Shown: positions 1 to 7,928 of the stretch, piece after piece
How the letters are laid out: each line of letters starts with the position of its first letter
Numbering within the stretch: the first letter of the stretch is position 1
Assembly: GCA_016199325.1 (NCBI GenBank)
Contig: JACQGW010000400.1
Coordinates: 1 to 28,549 of the forward strand
Direction of reading: 5' to 3'
Source: Chloroflexota bacterium
GTDB taxonomy: Bacteria > Chloroflexota > Dehalococcoidia > JACQGW01
DNA length: 28,549 nucleotides
Made by a program: the position numbers and the translations under genes
Notes under the pieces: generated by a model
Database searches by the model: none
The model's input: only the letters and a program-made list of their open reading frames with translations
What the model was told of the DNA's origin: nothing

Positions 1-75
1 CAGACGAACAACGGCGCCCGTTTCTCCGCGATCTTCTCTGCGTTCTCTGCGCCTCTGCGGTTTCGTCAGGTGCGC
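1..75 (-). repeat. 9-bp-period intergenic repeat (copy a)
   Basis: On the plus strand the nonamer TTCTCTGCG occurs twice in tandem (34-42, 43-51), with variants before it (22-30) and after it (52-60), leading into TTTCGT. Read on the minus strand this is ACGAAACCGC followed by AGAGGCGCAGAGAACGC. The same word recurs near 2370-2430, 13911-13953, 14017-14043 and 27403-27454, always outside genes. No coding function is seen in the first 103 bases. Confidence 0.7.
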
Positions 76-103
76 TGAACCCACCCCGCTCCCCCCGGAT
101 GGC

Positions 104-1720
104 TTACGACCAGTCGGCGTTCCAGAGGAAGACGCGCTCGTCCACCCTGGGCTGCCACTTCAAATCCTTCTTGACCCCGTAGCTATGGACCTCCTGGAAG
201 CCGAAGATGTGCGGCGCCTGGTCATGGATGAATTGCTCCATCTCCGTCGTCAGCTCCTGCCGCTTCCCGACATCCACGGCACCACCTTCCTTGTCCAGGC
301 GGGTGTCCATGTTCTTGGGATCGTTCCAGTAGTAGCCGCGGATGCGTGAATCATAATTGATCGTGTAGCAGAAGTCGATATCGGGCTGGGAGGCGCCGCA
401 GCCCCACCACCAGAGGCCCTGGCACTTGCTGGCGCTCCACTTGTCGAAGAAGACCTGCCAGGCGGCAAGGATCAGGTTGGACTTGACGCCGATCTTCGCA
501 AGGTCCTGCGCCACCGCCTGCGCGATCTCTTTGTCGTTGAGCATGCGCCCGGCCGGCGAGTCGTAGTCAACCTCGAATCGCTCGCTGCCCCGCACGAGGA
601 TGCCATCCGCCCCCGGCTTCCAGCCGGATTCCGACAGGAGCGCCCTGGCCTTGTCCGGGTCGTACGGGTACGGCTTGATCGGCGGCTTTGCCGAAAAGAG
701 GACTGTCATCGCGCTCATGGATCCGACGCGTTCGGCCAGTCCCCCGGACACGTTCTTGATGATGCTGTCCCAGTTGACGGCATAGTTCATCGCCTGGCGC
801 ACGCGCACGTCGTTGAAGGGGGGCTTCCAGGTGTTCATGCCGACGTGGACGGTTCTCGCACTGGGGGTCTGGCGGACCTCCAGCTTGGAATCGGCCTTGA
901 TCTGCGGAACGTATTGCGGCTGGATCTGATCGACAATGTCGACCTCGCCGCTGAGCAGCAGAGAGACCCGGGTGGACGGCTCCGTGACGTCGCGCAGGAC
1001 GACGTTCTTGACCTTTGGCTTGCCTCCCCACCAGTCGTTGTTGGCCTCCACGATAACCCGGTCGCCCTTCTTCCACTCGACGAACTTGTACGGACCGCTG
1101 CCGACAGGTTTCTGGGAGAACTCTTCCGCCCCGACCTGCTTCACGTACTTCTCCGGCACGATCAGGAGGGAGACGAGGCGCGATCCCAGTGCAGCATAGG
1201 GGATCTTGGTGATCATTCGCACCGTCTGCTCGTCGACGACCCGGACCTCCTTCACGTTGGCGACATTCGCCTTGCCGCTGGACTTGTAGTTCGGGTCCTG
1301 GATCCGCTCGACAGTGAACTTCACGTCGCCGGCGGTCACCGGGTCGCCGTTGTGGAACTTCACCCCCTTGCGGAGCTTGAACTCCCAGGTGACCTCGTCC
1401 ACGATCTTCCAGGACTCGGCCAGACCGGCGCGAAGCTTGAAGTCGTCGGTGGCGCCGAGCAGGTTGTCGAAGATATGCCCGAGGTTGGTGGTGATAAGAA
1501 ACGTGATGCCGGGGTCAAACGTGTCGGTAAGCGAGGCGCCGCCGGACTGCGCCAGGGTGATCGAGTCCTTCTTTGCGGGCGCGACCGCGCCGCACGCGCC
1601 GAGCACCGACGACGCAGCAGCGCCGGCTGCCGCCGTCGCCGTCGCCAGCAGCAGGCCCCGCCGGCTGATCTGAATCGTCCGGAGTCGCTTGAGATACCCG
1701 TCGTGCTGAGTGCCCTCCAT
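104..1720 (-). CDS. ABC transporter substrate-binding protein, SBP_bac_5 family (SBP1)
   Basis: Extracytoplasmic solute-binding lipoprotein of the dipeptide/oligopeptide/nickel class, 538 aa, a normal length for the family. A twin-arginine signal (SRRGLLLA, R20-R21) leads to a lipobox ending at Cys43 (VLGAC), so the protein is probably exported folded by Tat and lipid-anchored. Family signatures include LRKGVKFHNGDPVTAGDVKFT-like sequence near residue 118 and VRQAMNYAVNWDSI near residue 310. The ATG has GGAGG about 8 bases upstream. It is the last gene of the gntR1 cassette. It clearly resembles SBP2 (9976-11562), including the C-terminal RVDER segment, but has no permease genes beside it, so it may feed the DppB/DppC pair encoded with SBP2 (inference). 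The ligand cannot be told from sequence. Confidence 0.93.
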   Translation of the reverse strand: MEGTQHDGYLKRLRTIQISRRGLLLATATAAAGAAASSVLGACGAVAPAKKDSITLAQSGGASLTDTFDPGITFLITTNLGHIFDNLLGATDDFKLRAGLAESWKIVDEVTWEFKLRKGVKFHNGDPVTAGDVKFTVERIQDPNYKSSGKANVANVKEVRVVDEQTVRMITKIPYAALGSRLVSLLIVPEKYVKQVGAEEFSQKPVGSGPYKFVEWKKGDRVIVEANNDWWGGKPKVKNVVLRDVTEPSTRVSLLLSGEVDIVDQIQPQYVPQIKADSKLEVRQTPSARTVHVGMNTWKPPFNDVRVRQAMNYAVNWDSIIKNVSGGLAERVGSMSAMTVLFSAKPPIKPYPYDPDKARALLSESGWKPGADGILVRGSERFEVDYDSPAGRMLNDKEIAQAVAQDLAKIGVKSNLILAAWQVFFDKWSASKCQGLWWWGCGASQPDIDFCYTINYDSRIRGYYWNDPKNMDTRLDKEGGAVDVGKRQELTTEMEQFIHDQAPHIFGFQEVHSYGVKKDLKWQPRVDERVFLWNADWS

Positions 1721-1848
1721 GATTGCTTCCTCCCATTGCAGTTCGTTCGAATTTCAGACCGAGAAGTACACACTGCTGGCAATCGCCGACTGGTTGGAAC
1801 GCGTGGTTCGTCCAACACCTCCTTCCACGCCGAACACCTGTGCCACGT

Positions 1849-2262
1849 CTAGTCAGCCAGGGTGACCGTCTCGGTGAAGACGAGCTTCAGAGGAACGGTC
1901 CCGACGCCACCGGAGAAGCGCAGCTCATAGACATGCGTCGGATCGAGATCGGCTGCAAGCGCCACGGTGCCGAACGGCTCCGCGACCTCACCCCGCTGAA
2001 CCACCTGCCCGCTCGCCTTGTCGATGATGGCGCCCTCGATCACAGTGCCGCCTGTCTGCTTCTGCGCGCTCACTTCGTAGGTCCAGCGCTGGACCTTGCC
2101 CGCCGGAGCCTGCAAGTCCTTTCGGTAGGGCACCGTGATCTCGGTGCGCCCGGTCGTCGTCCTGGCTGCCTGGCCCGCGCCACTGACACAGGCGGCCAGG
2201 AGCGAAAGGGCAAGTACCCACAATCCCGCCCGGAGGTTGACCACCCTTCGGATCCGGAACAC
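1849..2262 (-). CDS. Small predicted lipoprotein, function unknown
   Basis: A 137-aa protein I do not recognise. It begins with a short basic n-region, a hydrophobic helix (LWVLALSLLAAC) and a lipobox with Cys25, so it should be a membrane-anchored lipoprotein. The rest (about residues 35-137) looks beta-rich and could be a small Ig-like or jelly-roll fold; that is a guess. I chose GTG at 2262 because AGGAAGG lies 5 bases upstream and the signal peptide starts right after it. The open frame runs up to 2451, but that extension is made of intergenic repeats (11-bp and 9-bp units) and is very unlikely to be protein. It lies between the CocE hydrolase and SBP1, about 190 bases after the former and 130 before the latter. 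Confidence 0.65.
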   Translation of the reverse strand: MFRIRRVVNLRAGLWVLALSLLAACVSGAGQAARTTTGRTEITVPYRKDLQAPAGKVQRWTYEVSAQKQTGGTVIEGAIIDKASGQVVQRGEVAEPFGTVALAADLDPTHVYELRFSGGVGTVPLKLVFTETVTLAD

Positions 2263-2326
2263 CCCCACCTTCCTTCCAGTTTCCCGCCAACTTTCTTCCA
2301 AAACCCCGTCAACTTCCTTCGGGCTT

Positions 2327-2359
2327 CCTTCCAACTGCCTTCCAACTGCCTTCCAACTG
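2327..2359 (-). repeat. 11-bp tandem repeat, three copies
   Basis: CCTTCCAACTG is repeated exactly at 2327-2337, 2338-2348 and 2349-2359. A fourth partial unit follows and degenerate CTTCC-rich words precede it down to about 2270. It sits just upstream of the small lipoprotein gene and reads CAGTTGGAAGG on the transcribed strand. The last degenerate units supply the purine-rich AGGAAGG that acts as that gene's ribosome binding site. Confidence 0.85.
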
Positions 2360-2365
2360 CCTTCA

Positions 2366-2435
2366 TGGCGTCTTTCTCGCCGTCCCTCTTGGCGATCTTG
2401 CCGTCTTGGCGGTTCGTCGTCTCTCGGCACCGCTC
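2366..2435 (-). repeat. 9-bp-period intergenic repeat (copy b)
   Basis: On the minus strand this reads GAGAGACGACGAACCGC, then CAAGACGGCAAGATCGC and CAAGAGGGACGGCGAG, with words spaced about 9 bases apart. It matches copy e at 27403-27454 (plus strand) over about 50 bases, with only a handful of differences in the first 40. It lies between the CocE hydrolase stop and the lipoprotein gene. Confidence 0.75.
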
Positions 2436-2450
2436 TAGTGTGGCAAACCA

Positions 2451-4382
2451 CTACGCCGGAATGATCGGTAGGACCACATGCGATGGGTGCTCGGCGTCGT
2501 GGTACAGGGTGTTGTCGGCCGCCACCGCGTGCGTGTGCTGGCCCACCGGCTCGCCGGTGTTCGGGTTGACGTCAAATCGCGGGAAGTTCGAGCTCGAGAT
2601 ATCCAGCCGGATCCGGTGCCCGGCCGTGAACAGGTTGCTCGTCGGCTCGAGAATGATGGTAAACTCGTAGACCTTCCCAGGATCGAGCAGCGACGCCTTG
2701 CCGGAGAAGTCCCGGTAGCGCGCCCGGATGATCCCTTCGCAGATGTTCATGTGGTAGCCGTCGGGATAGTCCGCGCTGCTCGGATAGATGTCGAGCAGCT
2801 TGGCGGTGAAGTCGGTATCCGGCGCCGACGAGGACGCCCGGAGCTGCACCGTGATCGGGCCGGTCACCTCGACGTCTTCGGCCAGCGGCGCGGTCTCGAA
2901 GACGAGCACGTCGGGCCGGGCGGCCAGCGGCAGATACGGCGGCTTGCAGGCCAGCAGGTCGGGCCGCTCGGCCTGGTGCGCGGCGCCCTGGATGGCCAGG
3001 TTCCGCAGCCGCGTCATCGGCGGCGGCTCGCCGCCAACGCCCGCCGGCATTGGCACGATCTCGGCCAGGCCCGAGAGGTTGCCGCTGATGGTCGGCACCG
3101 GGTCGTTCGGGTCGAACCGGTAGCGGCTCGGCGGCGCCGCGCCCGCCGGTGGTGTCGGGCTGAGCACGCCGCCGGCGTGCAGGTAGTAGTTCGTGAACCG
3201 GGTGCGCGCCAGCGGCCACTCGTACTCGTCACGCCAGCGCCCGCCGTGGTCGAGCCGGCCTTCGGCGTTCTTCTGCCCGCTGCCGCCGCCCATGACGAAG
3301 AGCTTGATGGGCGGCTCGTTTTCGGCGCCGTTCTCGATCCCCTTGAGCCAGCGGTCAAACCAGCGCCCGCGCCAGGCGCTGTGGCTCTCCGCCAGGTTGC
3401 CATCCAGGCTGGCCTGGGGACCGAAATCGACCTCGCCCGCGTACGTCAGCGAGACGGTCTCGTCGCCGTGGATCCAGGGGCCCATCAGCAGCTTGATCGG
3501 CCCCTTCTTGCGCCGGGAGAGCTCGACGAAGTGGGTACACATCGCGCGGGACCAGGAGTCGTACCAGCCGCCGACGAGGTAGGTCGGCACGTCGGCGTGC
3601 TCGTCGTAGTGCGCCTCGATGTTGAAGCTGGGGTGAGCCCAGAACTCGTCGTAGTCGCCCCGGGTGATGAAGTCGAAGACGAAGCGCTCGTAGCTCGGAA
3701 TCAGGGCGACCGGCGATTGGCCTCGCTTCAGGGGGATGCGGCGGAGCCAGTCGGCCATTCGGGCGCCTTCCAGCGCCTTCTTGATGGCCGGGTTCGCCCG
3801 CGCCTCTTTGCTCGAAAAGCCGAACCAGAACCCCACCGTCCAGAACTTGAGCTGGAAGGCGCCGTCGTGCCGCAGACCGTAGGTGTAGATGTTGGAGGGT
3901 CCCTCCATAGGGATCATCGCGGCCAGGTGCGGCGGGTTCTGGGTGGCCAGGGCGCTCTGAACCTGGGAGCCGTAGGACACGCCGAACGTGCCGACCTTCC
4001 CGTCGGACCATCGCTGTCCGGCGATCCATTCGACGGTGTCGTAGCCGTCGGTTGCCTCGTTGATGAAGTGGTAATACTCGCCCTCGGAGTTGAAGCGGCC
4101 GCGCACGTCCTGGACGATGCTGACGTAGCCCCGCTTGCAGAAGTACTCGGCGTGGCCGACGAACCGCCCGCTCGACTTGTCGTACGGCGTCCGCTGGAGG
4201 ATAGTTGGAAACTGCCCCGGCACAACCTCGCCGTCGACCGCCGGACGATAGACGTCGGTTGCGAGGCGAGTGCCATCGCGCATCGGCACCATCAGATCCT
4301 TGGCGACCACGACGCCGTACGTAGCCCGCGCCTCCTCGGCCGTCGGACCCGGCTTCGCGCCAAGCGCCACGCTCCTCTCCAT
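2451..4382 (-). CDS. CocE/NonD family hydrolase (X-Pro dipeptidyl-peptidase S15-like)
   Basis: A 643-aa serine hydrolase of the family that includes cocaine esterase, alpha-amino-acid ester hydrolases and X-Pro dipeptidyl peptidases. The N-terminal alpha/beta-hydrolase domain carries the nucleophile Ser136 in GVSYGS, likely oxyanion Tyr137 and Tyr67 (RTPYDK), Asp275 in GGWYDSW and His305 in GPWIHG. From about residue 355 a PepX_C-type jelly-roll domain follows. No signal peptide is seen, so it is probably cytoplasmic. The ATG at 4382 is preceded by GGAGGAGG at good spacing; the frame stays open further upstream, but that overlaps the preceding PrpD gene. It cleaves an ester or amide in an unknown substrate. 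It sits between a PrpD-family gene and a small lipoprotein gene. A relic of a second copy lies at 6844-7050. Confidence 0.93.
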   Translation of the reverse strand: MERSVALGAKPGPTAEEARATYGVVVAKDLMVPMRDGTRLATDVYRPAVDGEVVPGQFPTILQRTPYDKSSGRFVGHAEYFCKRGYVSIVQDVRGRFNSEGEYYHFINEATDGYDTVEWIAGQRWSDGKVGTFGVSYGSQVQSALATQNPPHLAAMIPMEGPSNIYTYGLRHDGAFQLKFWTVGFWFGFSSKEARANPAIKKALEGARMADWLRRIPLKRGQSPVALIPSYERFVFDFITRGDYDEFWAHPSFNIEAHYDEHADVPTYLVGGWYDSWSRAMCTHFVELSRRKKGPIKLLMGPWIHGDETVSLTYAGEVDFGPQASLDGNLAESHSAWRGRWFDRWLKGIENGAENEPPIKLFVMGGGSGQKNAEGRLDHGGRWRDEYEWPLARTRFTNYYLHAGGVLSPTPPAGAAPPSRYRFDPNDPVPTISGNLSGLAEIVPMPAGVGGEPPPMTRLRNLAIQGAAHQAERPDLLACKPPYLPLAARPDVLVFETAPLAEDVEVTGPITVQLRASSSAPDTDFTAKLLDIYPSSADYPDGYHMNICEGIIRARYRDFSGKASLLDPGKVYEFTIILEPTSNLFTAGHRIRLDISSSNFPRFDVNPNTGEPVGQHTHAVAADNTLYHDAEHPSHVVLPIIPA

Positions 4383-4462
4383 TCTGGCCTCCTCCCCATT
4401 CGTCCAGTCCGGCCCCGCCTGTCGGGCTCGGACAGCCCCTTCTCGATTCCGCACGCCAGGGT

Positions 4463-5872
4463 CTAACGATCGGCCGGAAGGGAAATCCCCTGGCCGGCCA
4501 GCGCCGCTGCCAGCCCATCGATCCGGTCCAGACGCTCGACGTCCAGAATCAGGTCGACCGCGCGCCGCGCCTCGTCGGTGCCGAGCCACTGCTCGGCCTC
4601 GCCGAGGAACTTGGCCGTGATGTCGGCCTCCGTCATCCGCCGCTCGGGCGAGCCCAGGGACCTGTCGATTCGGCGCGTCACTTGCCGGCCATCCTTGAGT
4701 CTGACGGTCATCGTCTGGGCCAGCCGCTGCGGATACTGCGCCTCCATCTCCGGATCCTCCCGGACCGTCACCCGGGATGCCAGCTCGTGAACCGCCGGAT
4801 CGGCCACGCGCTTCGGCAGCATCTGGTCGGGTCCCAGCTTCCGGTCGGCCAGCGCAACGGCGACCGTGTACGGGAGCGACAACTGGCAATCGGCGATGGT
4901 GCTCTCGGTCGTCGTATAGTGCCGGCCGGTGAAGTGGACCCCGTCCCGGTAGATCCCGACGTCGATGGATTCGACGTCGGCCGGCCGGATGTCGAACTCG
5001 GTCGCCAGCGACATGGCGGCTTCGGCCGGGCCGATGTTGAGCAGCCCGGTGGGATACGGCTTGTGCCAGACGTCGTTCAGGTACCAGTGCGAGCCAAGGT
5101 CTTCGACCATCTTCTCGGGCCGCGGTGCCTCGGTCGTCATCGGGATGAAGGCGGCGTACCTCGGCGGCAGGCCCTCCAGGGGGCCGGCCGCAAAGCCCGC
5201 CCGTGCCAGCTCGGCCGCATGTATGCCCGCCTGGGCCGCCTCACCGCCGTGGATCACCTTGATCGAGTAGCCGCAGAAGACGCCGTCGCCGTTGGAGATC
5301 GGGACGATGTGCCCGGCGGTGCCGAGCGCGTTCGCCATGGTCCGGGCGTCGAACCCCCACATCCGCCCGACGCCGGCGGCCACACCCAGCGTGTTCAGGG
5401 TGCCCGTCGACTGGAACCCGCGGCGCCAGTGGGTCGGGTGGACCGCCTGGCCGACACGCGCTCCCGCCTCGTAGCCGACGATCATGCCGAGCAGAAGGTC
5501 GGCGCCGCTCAGCCCGTCTCGCTCGGCGACCGCCAGCGTGGCTGGGACGACGCCGGAGCAGCTATGGACACGGGAGATGAAGATCGTATCCTGCCAGTCG
5601 AGCAGCTCGATCCGGCAGCCATTGGCGAACGCGGCAACTCTGGCCGAGCTCCGCATCCCGGCGCCGATGACGGTCGCCTCCGGACGCTCGTCGGCCGCCG
5701 CGACGTACCGGTCGACCAGCTCGTCCCCACTCTGCCGGGCAGCCCGGACGCCCGCCACCAGAACGCCCAGAGTATCCAGCAAGGTGAGCTTGGTGAACTC
5801 CCGGATCGAGCTCGGAACGTCCTCCAGGCGCAGGGCTGCGAAGTAGTCTGCGAGTTGTTCGGTGTAGCTCAT
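4463..5872 (-). CDS. MmgE/PrpD family protein (PrpD1)
   Basis: A 469-aa member of the MmgE/PrpD fold, which includes 2-methylcitrate dehydratase, cis-aconitate decarboxylase and iminodisuccinate epimerase. Candidate active-site residues are Asp92, Asp95-Thr96 and His103 in the DWQDT...RVHSC segment, with the conserved GHIVPISNGDGVF loop and an HKPYPTGL segment later. Without methylcitrate-cycle genes nearby (no prpB or prpC) I do not call it PrpD proper. ATG at 5872 has AAGGAG about 10 bases upstream. The frame continues to 5956 but that part translates heptamer repeats. It is 80 bases before the CocE hydrolase. It is a clear paralogue of 11772-13175, with long identical stretches around GHIVPISNGDGVF and CQLSLPYTVA. 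Confidence 0.9.
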   Translation of the reverse strand: MSYTEQLADYFAALRLEDVPSSIREFTKLTLLDTLGVLVAGVRAARQSGDELVDRYVAAADERPEATVIGAGMRSSARVAAFANGCRIELLDWQDTIFISRVHSCSGVVPATLAVAERDGLSGADLLLGMIVGYEAGARVGQAVHPTHWRRGFQSTGTLNTLGVAAGVGRMWGFDARTMANALGTAGHIVPISNGDGVFCGYSIKVIHGGEAAQAGIHAAELARAGFAAGPLEGLPPRYAAFIPMTTEAPRPEKMVEDLGSHWYLNDVWHKPYPTGLLNIGPAEAAMSLATEFDIRPADVESIDVGIYRDGVHFTGRHYTTTESTIADCQLSLPYTVAVALADRKLGPDQMLPKRVADPAVHELASRVTVREDPEMEAQYPQRLAQTMTVRLKDGRQVTRRIDRSLGSPERRMTEADITAKFLGEAEQWLGTDEARRAVDLILDVERLDRIDGLAAALAGQGISLPADR

Positions 5873-5919
5873 GAACGGTGCGCTCCTTTGCTTGGATTCA
5901 GGTCGCGGGTCCCGGTGCC

Positions 5920-5954
5920 ATGACGCATGACGTATGACGTATGACGTATGACGC
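5920..5954. repeat. Heptamer tandem repeat, ATGACGY x5
   Basis: Five perfect-register 7-bp units: ATGACGC, then ATGACGT three times, then ATGACGC. It lies between the racemase-like gene and PrpD1, upstream of the PrpD1 ribosome binding site. A shorter version (two exact units and a decayed third) is at 8964-8983, between the two permease genes of the SBP2 operon. Confidence 0.9.
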
Positions 5955-5992
5955 ACCCGCGCGGGCGGCGAGTTGCGCCCAGCCTCCGGTGC

Positions 5993-6790
5993 TCATCGCG
6001 CCGCAGGGGATCCGGGCGCGCCGCCCCAGCCATAGTAGCTCGCGAGCCGCGCCAGCTCCTCGCGCGGTGGACGCTGATAGCTGGCGGCACGACTGACGGC
6101 CGGGATTCGGGCCAGCCGCCGCAGATCGACCATCATCTCGGCCACCTTGAACGCCACCAGGGTTGGATCGAGCGCCGGCACCCCGAGCGGCTCGGCCGGG
6201 TCGGAAAACCGCCGGGTGAACAGCGTGCTGAAGAGCGTTCCACCCAGCACGATGACCTCGGCGCCGTCCTCCTCGACGCACCGCCGGCCCACCCGGATGA
6301 CCTGTTCGAGGACCTCGTCGGGCGGCGTCACGTCCGCGTAGAGGACGGGCGGGCGATACCCGATCGGCCGAATCGAGGCGAGCTTCGGTGCGACGCCATA
6401 CCCGATCACCAGGTCACGGTGGAGGGGCACCGCGGTGTCGGTGACGACCAGGATCGAGAAGCGGTCGCCCAGCATCGACGCCACATGCACCGTCGCCTCC
6501 AGCGCGCCGACGACGGGGATGTCGACGAGCTCCCGCGCCTCCTGGAGTCCGGGGTCGGCCGAGCAGGAGATCACGACGGCGTCAAACCCCTCCTGCTCGG
6601 CCTGCACGATGCGCTGCACCGCCATCTCGGTGGCCTTGATGCGGTAGGTCCGGTACTGGACGTGGTTGAGCGGGTAGGTCTCGGCCACGTTGGCGAACTG
6701 CACGTCGGTGTCCGGGCGGGCGATCGCGCGGCAGTTGGCCAGCTCGCGCGCCTCCCCGCCGAACGGATTGAGGACGAGAATCTTGCTCAC
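5993..6790 (-). CDS. Asp/Glu/hydantoin racemase-like protein
   Basis: A 265-aa cytoplasmic protein of the Asp/Glu/hydantoin racemase superfamily (two similar alpha/beta lobes). The first-lobe catalytic cysteine is present: Cys76 in VVISCSADPGLQEARE, followed by the hydantoin-racemase-like DIPVVGALEA. The second-lobe position, normally a Gly-Cys pair after a hydrophobic strand, reads VIVLGGTLFS (Gly183-Gly184), so the second cysteine is missing. The protein may therefore not racemise by the two-base mechanism; a lyase, isomerase or decarboxylase role is possible. I prefer GTG at 6790 because GGAGG is 5 bases upstream. An ATG at 6811 has only a weak site. It lies 53 bases after the CocE relic and 120 bases before PrpD1. 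Confidence 0.8.
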   Translation of the reverse strand: MSKILVLNPFGGEARELANCRAIARPDTDVQFANVAETYPLNHVQYRTYRIKATEMAVQRIVQAEQEGFDAVVISCSADPGLQEARELVDIPVVGALEATVHVASMLGDRFSILVVTDTAVPLHRDLVIGYGVAPKLASIRPIGYRPPVLYADVTPPDEVLEQVIRVGRRCVEEDGAEVIVLGGTLFSTLFTRRFSDPAEPLGVPALDPTLVAFKVAEMMVDLRRLARIPAVSRAASYQRPPREELARLASYYGWGGAPGSPAAR

Positions 6791-6843
6791 GACATCCTCC
6801 CTCTCCCACATCGATCGATCCTGCTCGACAGATCCACGAATGA

Positions 6844-7050
6844 CTACGCCGGCACGATCGGCAGGACCACGTGCGACGGATGCTCGGCGTCGTGGTAGAT
6901 GACGTTCTCGGCGACCATCGCGCGGGTGTGCTGCCCGACCGGCTCACCCGTGTCAGGAAGGTACAGGTTGCCCGCCAGTCGCACCCCGTCGGGCATTGGG
7001 ATCATCACGTCACGGACGAACTTGACCGCTCCAGGTGTTTCCTGCGGCAT
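6844..7050 (-). pseudogene. Internally deleted CocE/NonD hydrolase relic, 68 codons
   Basis: This short frame keeps both ends of a CocE/NonD hydrolase and nothing between. Residues 11-33 (DVMIPMPDGVRLAGNLY) match the N-terminal strand region of the neighbour at 2451-4382 (its residues 26-48). Residues 34-68 match that neighbour's last 35 residues at 28 of 35 positions. About 560 residues, including the whole catalytic triad, are gone, yet the join is in frame. ATG at 7050 has a strong AAAGGAG about 7 bases upstream and the TAG is in the same place as in the parent. It could be a dead gene or a translated small protein; it cannot be a hydrolase. It lies between gntR1 and the racemase-like gene. 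Confidence 0.8.
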
Positions 7051-7087
7051 CAGGCTCTCCTTTCGAAAGCTCCTCTGGCGGCCCCTG

Positions 7088-7774
7088 TCAACTCTCTGGA
7101 CCCCTGCCGTTGCCGCTCACGTAGCGCAGGAGCACGACCTCATACTCCTGGAGTGCTTGCTGAGCAAGACGCTCGACCTCTGCGGCATCGCCCGCCTGAC
7201 ACGCCCTGAGCATCTCCTCATGCACCTCGACCGACCGTGCGGAACGGCCGGGGACGGACATCGTAGCCCGGCGATAGTGCTCGCAGCGGGCACGGAGCGT
7301 CCGGATCATCGCACAGAGGCTCGGCATGCCAGAGCACGCATAGAGCGTCTCGCGGAAGCGGCTTACCTGCTCCAGAACGCCCACATGGTGGCCCGCCTCG
7401 TGAGCACGCCTCATCTCATCGAGTACCTCGGCCAGCTCGGCAAGCCCCTCCGGTCCAATTCGGGCCGCCCCCCGCCGGGCGGCGAGTCCTTCCAGCGCCG
7501 CGCGGATGGCGTAGTTCTCCGAGATCACCTCGGGCGAGAGGTCGGCGACGATGGCGCCGCGGGCGGAGATGGCCACGAGGCCCTCCACCTCCAGGCGGCG
7601 GAGGGCATCGCGCACGGGCATCCGGCTGACGCCAAGCCGAGCCGCCAACTGGTCCTGGCGCAGCCACTCATTCGGCTTCAGCGTGTGGTCGAGGATCTGG
7701 TGCCGCAAGGTCGCCGTCACCAGGTCCACCAGACTGCGGTATGTCTCTCGCAGCGGAGTCGAAACCGGGTCCAA
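7088..7774 (-). CDS. GntR family regulator, FadR/FCD subfamily (GntR1)
   Basis: A 228-aa one-component regulator. The N-terminal winged helix-turn-helix covers about residues 15-78, with LAARLGVSRMPVRDALRRLE as the recognition region. A helical FCD ligand domain covers about 88-215. Of the usual FCD metal-ligand histidines, the FH pair is FR here and the last one is replaced (QAL), while the His in VHEEML remains, so metal binding may be weakened. I chose TTG at 7774: GAGGAGG lies 6 bases upstream. A longer frame from TTG 7798 has no such site. It heads the cassette with the CocE relic, racemase-like protein, PrpD1 and CocE hydrolase, and its own promoter (7861-7889) carries GTATAC and GTGTACAC palindromes that fit autoregulation. 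Confidence 0.9.
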   Translation of the reverse strand: MDPVSTPLRETYRSLVDLVTATLRHQILDHTLKPNEWLRQDQLAARLGVSRMPVRDALRRLEVEGLVAISARGAIVADLSPEVISENYAIRAALEGLAARRGAARIGPEGLAELAEVLDEMRRAHEAGHHVGVLEQVSRFRETLYACSGMPSLCAMIRTLRARCEHYRRATMSVPGRSARSVEVHEEMLRACQAGDAAEVERLAQQALQEYEVVLLRYVSGNGRGPES

Positions 7775-7826
7775 GGCAAACCTCCTCAGGAGCGCCAAGG
7801 ATGCGGGTTGCTCGTGCCCTCGAGCT

Positions 7827-7854
7827 CGGTATACGGTAGACGGGATACGAAGAT
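7827..7854 (-). repeat. Heptamer-period leader element of gntR1
   Basis: Three 7-bp units read on the plus strand as CGGTATA, CGGTAGA, CGGGATA, with a decayed fourth (CGAAGAT). It lies in the predicted 5' leader of gntR1 just downstream of the -10 box. It is nearly identical to 13819-13840 in the leader of the broken lipoprotein gene (18 of 21 bases across the three units). GTATAC at 7829-7834 is a perfect palindrome that could be a GntR operator. Confidence 0.7.
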
Positions 7855-7860
7855 GGCGGT

Positions 7861-7889
7861 AGTGTACACCCGACCGGCGAGCCTGTCAA
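7861..7889 (-). promoter_or_regulatory. Sigma-70-type promoter of gntR1
   Basis: On the minus strand: TTGACA (7884-7889), 17-bp spacer, TACACT (7861-7866). The start point would be near 7854, giving about an 80-base leader to the TTG at 7774. The palindrome GTGTACAC (7862-7869) overlaps the -10 box and is a candidate repressor site. A 14-bp direct repeat (CCGGACGGCCTGGC at 7893-7906 and 7912-7925) lies immediately upstream of the -35 box. Confidence 0.75.
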
Positions 7890-7928
7890 GCCCCGGACGG
7901 CCTGGCTGTCTCCGGACGGCCTGGCGCA

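Noticed and set aside
4383..4889. N-terminal extension of the CocE hydrolase
   Set aside because: It overlaps PrpD1 in another frame and is not protein-like; a strong ribosome binding site marks ATG 4382.
5920..5954. CRISPR array
   Set aside because: Units are only 7 bp with no spacers; the same is true for the other repeat loci.
7063..7091. TTGACA over the gntR1 stop as a promoter for the CocE relic
   Set aside because: The -35 match is perfect (7086-7091) but nothing like a -10 box stands 16-18 bp downstream.
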